A stretch of 64,000 nucleotides of DNA from contig NZ_JBFRBH010000001.1 of NCBI RefSeq assembly GCF_040932485.1, forward strand, positions 2,895,285-2,959,284, read 5' to 3'. A program made the position numbers and the translations under genes. This DNA is from Gymnodinialimonas sp. 202GB13-11 (GTDB lineage: Bacteria; Pseudomonadota; Alphaproteobacteria; Rhodobacterales; Rhodobacteraceae). The notes beneath the pieces are model-generated. The model was not told where the DNA came from and searched no databases. It saw nothing but the letters and a program-made list of their open reading frames with translations. This document shows, piece after piece, positions 55,461-63,239 of the stretch (positions are counted from its first letter, which is position 1; each line of letters begins with the position of its first letter).

Positions 55461-56072
55461 ATGGCTCTCGACCCCACCCTTCTCGCATGGCTCGGCCTCG
55501 TATCCGCCGCACTCAGCACCGTGGGCTACCTGCCCTACCTCCGGGACATCGTCATGGGCCGCACGCAGCCGCAGCGTGCGTGCTGGTTGATCTGGTCGAT
55601 CCTCGGCTCCATCGCCGTCGCCTCGCAGATCAGCGAAGGGGCCATGGCCTCGCTCGGCTTCGCAATGGTGCAAGTCGGCGGCACGATCCTCGTCTTCGCA
55701 ATGTCGATCGTCTGCGGTGTGGGTCGGTTTACCCGGCCCCGCGACTGGTTCGTGCTGGCCCTCGCGGCGGTCGGGCTCCTCCTCTGGGCGCTGACCTCAA
55801 ACGCCGCCTACGCGCTTGGCATCACCATCACGATCAGTCTTCTCGGCGGCTCCCTCACCGTCGTCAAAGCCTATCAGGAGCCGCAGTCCGAGACGCTCTC
55901 AACATGGATAACCTTCTGGATCGCCTCCGCGCTCGCGGCCCTCGCCGTCGGCGCGTGGGATGCGGTGTTGCTGGCCTATCCGCTCTACCTGCTGACGCTC
56001 TACACCGCGATCCTCGGCGCCATCGCGCTTGGCCGGATGCGAACACGCACAGCCTGCATCCCTGCGGAATAG
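55461..56072 (+). CDS. PQ-loop/SWEET-like membrane protein
   Basis: A 203-residue protein with about six or seven membrane segments. LSTVGYLPYLRDIVMGRTQPQRACWLIWSILG resembles the PQ-loop motif region, with the pair of prolines and Gln; a weaker second copy may lie near TIPLLGG-type SLLGGSLTVVKAYQEPQSETLSTWITFWI. Start chosen at ATG 55461 (MALDPTLLAWLG). Function unknown; possibly a small-solute transporter. Confidence 0.6.
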   Translation: MALDPTLLAWLGLVSAALSTVGYLPYLRDIVMGRTQPQRACWLIWSILGSIAVASQISEGAMASLGFAMVQVGGTILVFAMSIVCGVGRFTRPRDWFVLALAAVGLLLWALTSNAAYALGITITISLLGGSLTVVKAYQEPQSETLSTWITFWIASALAALAVGAWDAVLLAYPLYLLTLYTAILGAIALGRMRTRTACIPAE

Positions 56073-56077
56073 CGCGG

Positions 56078-56644
56078 CTATTGCTCGGTACTGAAGGTCT
56101 CTCCATCGACCTCGTAGCTGCCGTCCTCCATGGAACTCGCAAGCGCCTCCAGCCAATCAGCCAGCGATCCCGCTCGTTCCCCCCGATACGGATCGTCATG
56201 GTAAAACATCACCACCGCCCCGCCCGACGCCGACCCGTCTGCCACAAACGCCAGATGATCTCCGCCCCCGTTTTCCAAGAACGGCACCCAAGACCGCTCC
56301 CAAAACCCTTGATCGGGAAAGTCATACCCGATCAGATCGTCCAAAAACGTCTTCGTGCTGGCCAAGGCCTCAAGGGAAGGGAACTGCAGGTTCAAGACCA
56401 GCGAGGGCGCGACATAATCCGAATGGCCATTGCGCCAGAGGTAAAGCTGCCGAAACGCATCCGGCAGAACGAGGTCAAATTGCGCCGCTAACGCATCCAG
56501 CGCCGCGTCGTTCACCCCGGGGTTCAGACCTTCGTAGTAAGCTGGCCGGTGCTCGGCCAACCATGTATCGATCCGCTCAATTGGGCCCGCCGTTGCCGCC
56601 TGTGGCGCCGAAAGCCCGAGAATGGCCAAAACGCGTTTGATCAT
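56078..56644 (-). CDS. SMI1/KNR4 (SUKH) family protein
   Basis: About 188 residues. WLAEHRPAYYEGLNPGVNDAALDALAAQFDLVLPDAFRQLYLWRNGH and WVPFLENGGGDHLAFVAD, then VVMFYHDDP and SLADWLEAL, are the SMI1/KNR4 pattern. Many bacterial SUKH proteins are immunity proteins, but others are general regulators. A short hydrophobic start (VLAILGLSAPQAATAGP) is atypical of a signal peptide. Start 7 bp after the oxygenase gene. Together they form a two-gene unit. Confidence 0.75.
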   Translation of the reverse strand: MIKRVLAILGLSAPQAATAGPIERIDTWLAEHRPAYYEGLNPGVNDAALDALAAQFDLVLPDAFRQLYLWRNGHSDYVAPSLVLNLQFPSLEALASTKTFLDDLIGYDFPDQGFWERSWVPFLENGGGDHLAFVADGSASGGAVVMFYHDDPYRGERAGSLADWLEALASSMEDGSYEVDGETFSTEQ

Positions 56645-56651
56645 CGTTCCC

Positions 56652-57272
56652 TCACGCCCAGGAATAATTGAAGCTGACGCTGATACGGTCGTCTTCATCC
56701 ATGTTCATCGGTACCTCGTGCCGCAGCCAGCTTTCCCATAACAACACATCACCCGCCGCAGGGTTGGGATAGATGAACGCCCGCAATTCCTCCCGCGCAT
56801 CCGGCTTGCGCCCCGGGGCCGCCATCATCATCGCGTGGCGCGGGTCTTCCAGCTTGATCGACCGTGCACCAGGCGGCACCGCAACATAGGTGGTGCCCGA
56901 GATCACCGAATGCGGGTGGATGTGGGACGTGTGTATCCCCCCCTCTGGCAGCAGATTGATCCAGATATCTTCGAGCTTCAGCGCACGGCCTTCCAGATCG
57001 AATTCCAGATCCTCGGCAAAGGCGGCCACATGGGCATCCAACGCCTCGACCACCTGCGCGAAAATCGGAAACCGCCAAGGCAGATCCGTCAAAGACGCGT
57101 AAGAGGTATAGCCCGGATAGCCATTCTCCTCACACCAAGCCTGCCCGGCCTCATCATCATCGGCGATGGAAAAGCAGGATGCCATTAACTCGTCCCCATC
57201 CACCGCAGGGCCGAATTCGGCCAGCTTGGCGTGGTAAAGACGGGTCGCGAAAAGGGATTTGATCTGAGCCAT
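56652..57272 (-). CDS. 2-oxoglutarate/Fe(II) oxygenase-like protein (TIGR02466 family)
   Basis: About 206 residues beginning MAQIKSLFATRLYHAKLAEF. IWINLLPEGGIHTSHIHPHSVISGTTYVAVP and DVLLWESWLRHEVPMN give the histidine and acid positions of the double-stranded beta-helix 2OG-Fe(II) oxygenase type known as TIGR02466. Start ATG 57272-57270. The substrate is unknown. It is divergent from the muramidase-like gene. Confidence 0.8.
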   Translation of the reverse strand: MAQIKSLFATRLYHAKLAEFGPAVDGDELMASCFSIADDDEAGQAWCEENGYPGYTSYASLTDLPWRFPIFAQVVEALDAHVAAFAEDLEFDLEGRALKLEDIWINLLPEGGIHTSHIHPHSVISGTTYVAVPPGARSIKLEDPRHAMMMAAPGRKPDAREELRAFIYPNPAAGDVLLWESWLRHEVPMNMDEDDRISVSFNYSWA

Positions 57273-57358
57273 GGGCGCTTGTGTAGGCGTGCGGCAACGG
57301 TTTGGAAAGATATTGCCGCCATGCTGCGCCCCAGACAAACATCTGAGGCTTGGCCAGA

Positions 57359-58066
57359 ATGGCAAACCGGCTCTACGGGGCACTCTTCCTGCCCCTCACA
57401 CTTATCTTTCTGATCGCAGGGCTGGCAAAGGCGGATGTGGCCCTGCTCGTCACCCGCGCTGCACCGCTGATTGAAGGCGGCCTCGGGGCCACCACCGCCA
57501 TCAACGGCTCGCTTTTCGCCGGCACGCAGGATGGCAGCTTCTTCGCGCCCTACCCTGTCCGCGCGCCCGCCCAAACCGGTGCCGGTCAGTCAACCGCGCG
57601 TCTGCTCACGCTGATTTCCCGCGCTGAGGCCGGGCAAGCAGGCTATGACGCCGTCCAGCATGGCGCGCGCATCAGCACTCCACGCCCGCCCACGCAGATG
57701 ACCCTTGGCGAAATTTTCGCATGGATCACGGCCACCCCCGGTCAGCCCCACGCCATCGGGCGCTACCAGTTCATCCCCGACACACTGCGCCGCGTTGCCC
57801 GCATCCGCGGCTATGGGCCGGAGGTCCGCTTCACGGCCGAAGTGCAAGACAGCCTGGCCGCCGTCCTGCTGGACGAAGCGGGCCTGCAAGCGTTTGAGGG
57901 CGGGGCGCTTGGCCGCCGCGATTTCATGCACAACCTCGCGCGCATCTGGGCAGGCCTGCCCCTGCCGAACGGGCGGTCCTACTATCAGGGCTATGCCGGA
58001 AACCGTGCGACGATGTCTTGGGCCGAGTTCAGCGGCGGGATGGAGGCGATTTGGCCCACCGGTTGA
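57359..58066 (+). CDS. Exported muramidase-like (lysozyme-fold) protein
   Basis: About 235 residues with a signal-like start (MANRLYGALFLPLTLIFLIA GLAKA). The domain from residue about 80 has LLTLISRAEAGQAGYDAV, MTLGEIFAWI, GQPHAIGRYQFIPDTLRR and FTAEVQDSLAAVLL, as in lysozyme-fold muramidases seen in phage and gene-transfer-agent-type endolysins. The putative catalytic Glu is in SRAEAG. Likely acts on peptidoglycan. ATG at 57359 was preferred to an in-frame TTG nine bases earlier. Confidence 0.65.
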   Translation: MANRLYGALFLPLTLIFLIAGLAKADVALLVTRAAPLIEGGLGATTAINGSLFAGTQDGSFFAPYPVRAPAQTGAGQSTARLLTLISRAEAGQAGYDAVQHGARISTPRPPTQMTLGEIFAWITATPGQPHAIGRYQFIPDTLRRVARIRGYGPEVRFTAEVQDSLAAVLLDEAGLQAFEGGALGRRDFMHNLARIWAGLPLPNGRSYYQGYAGNRATMSWAEFSGGMEAIWPTG

Positions 58067-58073
58067 AGGCCGG

Positions 58074-58412
58074 TTAGGGGCAGAGAATGAAACTGCCCGA
58101 TCCCCGGAACTGATTGTAAACCTCCGGGTCTTCGCACACGGAACGCCCGTCTTGGTCCACCACGATATAGGCCCCCAGAACGCCGTTATCCTCCACCCAA
58201 ACCGAGTGAGGCGAGGCACCGCTGCAGGCAACATAGCGCCCCCAGGCAATTGGGTTCTCACATAAGGTGCGACCCGCAACCTGAACAGTATAGCCTGTCT
58301 ATTCCCCCTCAGCGACGGTCTGCGTGCCATCTGTGATCACGACGTTCACCTGTGCGAAGGCCGGGGTCGCCGCAATGCAAAGCAAAAGCGCTCGGAAAAA
58401 GAAGGATGTCAT
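58074..58412 (-). pseudogene. Exported cysteine-containing protein interrupted by an in-frame TAG
   Basis: Reading on the minus strand from ATG 58412-58410 gives a clean signal peptide (MTSFFFRALLLCIAATPAFA), then QVNVVITDGTQTVAEGE, then TAG at 58301-58299. The same frame continues for 74 codons with balanced composition and four cysteines (TLCENPIAWGRYVACSGAS, SVCEDPEVYNQF, FILCP) to TAA at 58074-58076. The uniform reading after the stop suggests a recent mutation, a sequencing error or stop suppression. No family recognised. Confidence 0.65.
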
Positions 58413-58529
58413 TCGAGCACGCTAGGGCAACGGTCCCGCAGTGTCGATGCCATTGCACCTGCGTTCAAAAGCACCACGATTCAAAGTTTCGTTGGACATG
58501 AACGCGGGCGATCCTGTTGAGTGAAGCCC

Positions 58530-58961
58530 ATGACCCAAGCCCTCGACACCGCCTTCCGCCGCCTCGACGCCCTCGACCTCTCCGCCATCCAATCGACCGG
58601 CGATTGGGATTTGGGCCGCACCTTCAGCCACCTCGCGCAAGGGGTTGAATTCTCCATGACCGGCTACCCGGAGGAGAAGCCGAAGCTCTTCCAGATGACC
58701 GCCGGCAAACTCGCCTTCACGGTCTTCAAACTGCGTGGGCGGATGAGCCATGGCCTTGATGAACCCATTCCCGGCGAAGTCATCGGAGACGTTTCAGCCG
58801 ACGTAGGCCTGCACCGTCTTGTCACTTCGCTAGAGCAATTCCGCGACCACACCGGCCCCCTCCGCCCCCACTTCGCCTTCGGCGCACTCGGCAAAGATCA
58901 ATTCGCGCTGGCGCACCTGATGCACATCGAAAACCATTTGGAAGAGGTGAGGGTAGACTAG
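58530..58961 (+). CDS. DUF1569/DinB-like protein
   Basis: About 143 residues. WDLGRTFSHLAQGVEFSMTGYPEEKPKLFQMTAG and HFAFGALGKDQFALAHLMHIENHLEEV match DUF1569, a DinB-like four-helix bundle with histidines able to bind metal. Function unknown; such folds include thiol-dependent transferases. ATG 58530 preferred, an in-frame GTG at 58521 is possible. Confidence 0.8.
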   Translation: MTQALDTAFRRLDALDLSAIQSTGDWDLGRTFSHLAQGVEFSMTGYPEEKPKLFQMTAGKLAFTVFKLRGRMSHGLDEPIPGEVIGDVSADVGLHRLVTSLEQFRDHTGPLRPHFAFGALGKDQFALAHLMHIENHLEEVRVD

Positions 58962-59016
58962 GCACCTAGAGGGTTACTCGCCATGCAAGCACTTACGAAA
59001 CGAAATTCGAATTGAG

Positions 59017-59313
59017 TCACCGGGACAGAGTTCTAATCGCATGGCGCAAGGCCATTTCGCATTGATCGTAGGCGAACTGACTATCTGCGGAAGCGGCGCA
59101 TGACATCAAACCATCTTCCAAAGTGAAATCTAGTTCATCAACTACGCGTCCAGCGTCCCACAAAACCGCCACGCACTCATGTGGGTTAGAAAAGTTGTAC
59201 ACCTCTTCGCATGTGGTCAACCACTCGGATTCCACACCGCCTTGCTCCGGACCAAGCGAGAAGACGACAAACAGCACTCCGAAGAATGCGATCATAAAAA
59301 GGAATGTTCTCAT
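59017..59313 (-). CDS. Small exported protein, unknown function
   Basis: 98 residues starting MRTFLFMIAFFGVLFVVFSL (signal or anchor) followed by an acidic domain with four cysteines (TTCEEVYNF, HECVAVLW, MSCAAS, DQCEMAL) able to form two disulfides. The coding sequence is less GC-rich than its neighbours. No family recognised. Confidence 0.6.
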   Translation of the reverse strand: MRTFLFMIAFFGVLFVVFSLGPEQGGVESEWLTTCEEVYNFSNPHECVAVLWDAGRVVDELDFTLEDGLMSCAASADSQFAYDQCEMALRHAIRTLSR

Positions 59314-59329
59314 ACTCGATACTTAGTGT

Positions 59330-59497
59330 TTAAGCGAAGTAGATCATCGCGCTGGCCGCCATCCCCAAAATTATCCATGCGATCAGTCGCCGTCTGGCCC
59401 AACTTGGCGAAGGATCAGCAAGTGATCCGCCACCAGACAGATTGCCAATCAATCCAATAACCGCCGCTATTGCCAACACCCAACCTGCAACTGCCAA
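59330..59497 (-). CDS. Possible small two-helix membrane protein with TTG start
   Basis: From TTG at 59497-59495 the frame runs 55 residues to TAA at 59332-59330: MAVAGWVLAIAAVIGLIGNL, a polar linker SGGGSLADPSPSWARRR, then LIAWIILGMAASAMIYFA. Two hydrophobic helices separated by a basic loop look real, but there is no ATG and no clear ribosome site. It lies 16 bp upstream of the small exported protein gene. Confidence 0.35.
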   Translation of the reverse strand: MAVAGWVLAIAAVIGLIGNLSGGGSLADPSPSWARRRLIAWIILGMAASAMIYFA

Positions 59498-59552
59498 CTC
59501 AACGACTCCAGTTTCGACTTGTCATAAAGGCTTACACAAAAACTAGGCAGAA

Positions 59553-59586
59553 AGAAAAAGCCCCCGCCGATCTCTCGGCGGGAGCT
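59553..59586 (-). terminator. Intrinsic terminator after rplP
   Basis: On the minus strand GCTCCCGCCGA-GAGA-TCGGCGGGGGC is followed by TTTTTCTTTC, 26 bp after the rplP stop. It ends the rplB-rplP transcript inside the S10 gene order. Confidence 0.93.
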
Positions 59587-59611
59587 TTGAATTTTTAGAG
59601 GTCGTTCGACC

Positions 59612-60025
59612 TTACCAGTCTTCGCGAACCACGGTGCGGGTCTTGACCGGAAGCTTCATCGCGGCAAGGCGCAGGGCCTCACGAGCGATGGGCTCCGAGA
59701 CACCGTCGATCTCGAACATGATCCGGCCAGGCTTGACCTTGCACGCCCAGAAATCGACCGAACCCTTACCTTTACCCATACGCACTTCGACGGGCTTGGA
59801 GGTTACGGGCGTATCCGGGAAGATCCGGATCCAGACGCGACCCTGACGCTTCATGTGACGCGTCATGGCCCGACGGGCGGCTTCGATCTGGCGGGCAGTC
59901 ACGCGCTCGGGCTGCAGGGCTTTCAGACCATAGGTGCCGAAGTTCAGGTCAGACCCGCCCTTCGCCTCGCCTTTGATCCGGCCTTTGTGCATCTTGCGGA
60001 ACTTTGTCCGTTTTGGTTGCAACAT
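59612..60025 (-). CDS. rplP: 50S ribosomal protein L16
   Basis: A 137-residue protein, [20 protein letters not shown], with [42 protein letters not shown]. It is L16; rpmC should follow but does not. Confidence 0.97.
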   Translation of the reverse strand: MLQPKRTKFRKMHKGRIKGEAKGGSDLNFGTYGLKALQPERVTARQIEAARRAMTRHMKRQGRVWIRIFPDTPVTSKPVEVRMGKGKGSVDFWACKVKPGRIMFEIDGVSEPIAREALRLAAMKLPVKTRTVVREDW

Positions 60026-60038
60026 TGATCAGACCTCC

Positions 60039-60782
60039 TCAGCGGTCACGGCGCGGGCGCGAGGCCCCACCGCTTTCCTGGATTTCCTGATTGCGACGGT
60101 CACGGGCCGACGGATCGTGCTCCATGATTTCGCCTTTGAAGATCCAGGTTTTGATGCCGATGATGCCATAGGGCGTTTCCGCCTCGGCATGTGCATAGTC
60201 GATATCCGCACGCAGGGTGTGAAGCGGCACGCGGCCCTCACGATACCACTCGGTCCGGGCGATCTCGGCGCCGCCAAGGCGGCCCGCGACGTTAACCCGG
60301 ATGCCAAGGGCACCCATACGCATGGCGTTCTGCACGGCACGCTTCATGGCACGGCGGAAAGACACACGGCGTTCCAGCTGCTGAGCAATGCTCTCAGCGA
60401 CCAGTTGCGCGTCCAGCTCGGGCTTGCGGATCTCAACGATGTTGAGGTGTAGTTCCGAGTCGGTGATCTTCGCCAATTCCTTGCGGAGACCTTCGATGTC
60501 TGCGCCCTTCTTGCCGATGATGACACCCGGACGCGCCGAATGGATCGTCACGCGGCACTTCTTGTGCGGACGCTCGATGATGACCTTTGCAATCCCGGCA
60601 TCGCCCGGGTTGCGGCGGTCACGCTTGGCAACCAGATCCCACCAGCCCTTCTTGATGAACTCGCGGATCTTGATGTCTTCCAGCAGCAGATCACCATATT
60701 CCTTGGTGTCTGCGTACCAGCGGCTGTCCCAGGTCCGGTTGACCTGAAGACGCATGCCGATTGGGTTTACCTTATGTCCCAT
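60039..60782 (-). CDS. rpsC: 30S ribosomal protein S3
   Basis: A 247-residue protein: [20 protein letters not shown], the KH-domain loop [20 protein letters not shown], and [27 protein letters not shown]. Its start overlaps the rplV stop by one base. Confidence 0.97.
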   Translation of the reverse strand: MGHKVNPIGMRLQVNRTWDSRWYADTKEYGDLLLEDIKIREFIKKGWWDLVAKRDRRNPGDAGIAKVIIERPHKKCRVTIHSARPGVIIGKKGADIEGLRKELAKITDSELHLNIVEIRKPELDAQLVAESIAQQLERRVSFRRAMKRAVQNAMRMGALGIRVNVAGRLGGAEIARTEWYREGRVPLHTLRADIDYAHAEAETPYGIIGIKTWIFKGEIMEHDPSARDRRNQEIQESGGASRPRRDR

Positions 60783-61162
60783 TAGGCGGTCTCCTCAACC
60801 TGACGGACCGTGATGGTCAGTTCTGCAAACGGCTTGTGAATGCGACCGAACCGGCCACGCGCCCGCGGACGACCGCGCTTCATCACAAGGTTCTTGCCCA
60901 CATAGGCCTCGGACACGACCAGCTCGTCGACGTCCAGACCGTGGTTGTTTTCCGCATTGGCGATGGCCGACTGAAGGCACTTCTTCACGTCAACCGCGAT
61001 ACGCTTCTTCGAGAAAGTGAGGTCGGTCAGCGCCTTCTCCACCTTCTTGCCGCGAATGAGGCCGGCAACGAGGTTCAGCTTCTGCGGGCTGGTCTTCAGC
61101 ATCCGCAGCTTGGCGCGCGCCTCATTGTCCGCCACGCGGCGGGGATTTTTATCCTTGCCCAT
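60782..61162 (-). CDS. rplV: 50S ribosomal protein L22
   Basis: A 126-residue protein with [49 protein letters not shown] and [15 protein letters not shown], typical L22. Spaced 3 bp from rpsS. Confidence 0.97.
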   Translation of the reverse strand: MGKDKNPRRVADNEARAKLRMLKTSPQKLNLVAGLIRGKKVEKALTDLTFSKKRIAVDVKKCLQSAIANAENNHGLDVDELVVSEAYVGKNLVMKRGRPRARGRFGRIHKPFAELTITVRQVEETA

Positions 61163-61165
61163 GGC

Positions 61166-61444
61166 TTACTTCCTCTTGGCTTTCTTATCCGCCGCGTGCC
61201 CGTAATACGTGCGCGTGGGCGAATATTCCCCGAACTTCTGACCGATCATGTCTTCGGTCACGTTCACCGGCACATGCTTCTGGCCGTTGTACACACCGAA
61301 CGTCAGACCGACGAACTGGGGCAGGATGGTGGAGCGACGCGACCAGATCTTGATCACGTCGTTGCGCCCGCTTTCGCGCGCGGCTTCGGCCTTCTTGAGG
61401 ACGTAAGAGTCGACAAAAGGCCCTTTCCAGACGGAGCGGCTCAT
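61166..61444 (-). CDS. rpsS: 30S ribosomal protein S19
   Basis: A 92-residue protein: [20 protein letters not shown], then [47 protein letters not shown]. Spaced 3 bp from rplB. Confidence 0.97.
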   Translation of the reverse strand: MSRSVWKGPFVDSYVLKKAEAARESGRNDVIKIWSRRSTILPQFVGLTFGVYNGQKHVPVNVTEDMIGQKFGEYSPTRTYYGHAADKKAKRK

Positions 61445-61447
61445 GAC

Positions 61448-62290
61448 TTAGCGCCCTTTCTTCTTGGCGTGACGCGAGCGGATGATCAGCTTCTGCGACG
61501 CCTTGTTCTTGTTGCGGGTACGCTTGCCCTTGGTGTCGTTACCCCAAGGCGTAACCGGCGTACGGCCACCCGAAGTACGACCCTCACCACCACCATGCGG
61601 GTGATCGATCGGGTTCATGGCAACACCGCGAACGCTCGGGCGCTTGCCCATGTGACGCACACGACCGGCCTTACCAAGGTTCTGGTTCGAGTTGTCGGGG
61701 TTCGACACCGCGCCAACCGTTGCCATGCATTCCTGGCGGACAAGACGCAGCTCGCCGCTCGAAAGGCGGATCTGAGCGTAGCCACCGTCACGGCCGACAA
61801 ACTGGGCATAGGTGCCCGCGGCGCGTGCGATCTGGCCACCCTTGCCGGGCTTCAGCTCGATGTTGTGCACGATGGTACCGATCGGCAGACCCGAGAAGGG
61901 CATCGCGTTGCCCGGCTTGATGTCGGCCTTGGAGGACGAGACCACCTTGTCGCCAACAGCCAGACGCTGCGGGGCAAGGATATAGGCCTGCTCACCATCG
62001 GTATATTGCACCAGCGCGATGAACGCGGTCCGGTTCGGGTCATATTCGATCCGAACGACGGTCGCTTCGACGTCGAACTTGGTGCGCTTGAAATCTACGA
62101 TACGGTAAAGGCGTTTTGCCCCACCACCACGACGACGCGCCGTGATCCGTCCGGTGTTGTTCCGGCCGCCCTTCTTGGTCAAACCCTCGGTGAGAGATTT
62201 GACGGGACGTCCTTTCCACAGCTCCGAACGGTCGATCAGTACCAGCCCACGCTGGCCCGGCGTCGTCGGCTTATACGACTTGAGTGCCAT
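61448..62290 (-). CDS. rplB: 50S ribosomal protein L2
   Basis: A 280-residue protein, [20 protein letters not shown], ending with the peptidyl-transferase-region [24 protein letters not shown]. Start ATG 62290-62288. Normally preceded by rplW; here no ribosomal gene lies within 1.7 kb upstream, so it heads this unit. Confidence 0.97.
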   Translation of the reverse strand: MALKSYKPTTPGQRGLVLIDRSELWKGRPVKSLTEGLTKKGGRNNTGRITARRRGGGAKRLYRIVDFKRTKFDVEATVVRIEYDPNRTAFIALVQYTDGEQAYILAPQRLAVGDKVVSSSKADIKPGNAMPFSGLPIGTIVHNIELKPGKGGQIARAAGTYAQFVGRDGGYAQIRLSSGELRLVRQECMATVGAVSNPDNSNQNLGKAGRVRHMGKRPSVRGVAMNPIDHPHGGGEGRTSGGRTPVTPWGNDTKGKRTRNKNKASQKLIIRSRHAKKKGR

Positions 62291-62381
62291 GTTAACTGTC
62301 TTCCGTTTGCTTGGCGGAGCCACCTTGGCGGCCCCTGATGTTAAAGGCCCCCGGAGGTGCCCGTCTCATTGTCCGTAACGA

Positions 62382-62411
62382 ACAAAAACAGAGCCCCGGA
62401 CGAATCCGGGG
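62382..62411 (-). terminator. Intrinsic terminator or leader attenuator upstream of rplB
   Basis: In the minus direction CCCCGGA-TTCG-TCCGGGG is followed by CTCTGTTTTTG. It lies about 90 bp before rplB. It either ended a former rplW-side transcript or acts as a leader attenuator for rplB. Confidence 0.75.
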
Positions 62412-62526
62412 CCATGCCGATGCGTGCGTTTAGGAGGTTGGGCGGTGGGGGTCAAGGCCCACGAAGGCACCGGCGACTTGAAACAGCGCGAGAAAAATAC
62501 CACGTCGGTAATAATGGAGGTAAAAA

Positions 62527-63009
62527 ATGATACGTGTCTTCTACTCGTCTTTTGACTACCTAGCACTTAAATTGCTCAGGCTGACAGTTGATATCGAGCT
62601 AGTGGACAGGACTATCCGTAAAGAACTTGAGGCTAAGGCAAATCCTGATAGCCCAGAACAATATGAATACCACATTCAGACATTGCAGGATCGTGTCTCG
62701 GCTTTAATCGGTCACATTTCGATAATGATCGCAGTCTTGACCATTACACTCACGGGATACTCGGAACGGTCGCTCGCCACCGATCTTATTCGTGCCGAAT
62801 TAGGTCTGTACCTTTTCATAGCAATCTGTTGTCTCCGGTGCCTTAGAGCATATGGGTTCGAGTCATCGTTCGATTCTGAACACTACCACGAAGAAAGTAA
62901 GACTGATTTGGTGCTGAGGTTTGGCCTTTTCCGACTGGTGAATTTCATTGCAATAATTGCAACGATTGCGTTCGTTTTGACCGTGACGCTATTCCCACCA
63001 GCCCTTTAG
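62527..63009 (+). CDS. Membrane protein of unknown function, low GC
   Basis: 160 residues. The N-terminal 50 are amphipathic and acidic; hydrophobic segments lie near 65-80, 92-110 and 133-157. GGAGGTAAAAA before ATG is a good ribosome site. The gene is clearly less GC-rich than the ribosomal genes around it, with many A/T-ending codons, a sign of recent transfer. No family recognised. Confidence 0.65.
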   Translation: MIRVFYSSFDYLALKLLRLTVDIELVDRTIRKELEAKANPDSPEQYEYHIQTLQDRVSALIGHISIMIAVLTITLTGYSERSLATDLIRAELGLYLFIAICCLRCLRAYGFESSFDSEHYHEESKTDLVLRFGLFRLVNFIAIIATIAFVLTVTLFPPAL

Positions 63010-63239
63010 AGAAGTCCCGTAACAAGCGCTCGAATCCTTGGCTGGTTTTGACTTGCATTTATTGAGGCGACCACCTCGGCCGTTGGGATTCCGTTTTACA
63101 CGATGAATGTTCGCTCACCCCGTTCTGCCTTAGCCAGCAGCTCGCAAAAGTTCCTTTGATTTCCTAGCATGGGCAATCGCACTGATCACTCCATTCCCAA
63201 CTTACAATAGGGTGATATTGATCTTCTACGCTTCTCATC

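Noticed and set aside
60761-62338. Plus-strand open frame of 525 codons
   Set aside because: It is wholly antisense to rpsC, rplV, rpsS and rplB; GC-rich codon bias of those genes keeps the opposite frame open.
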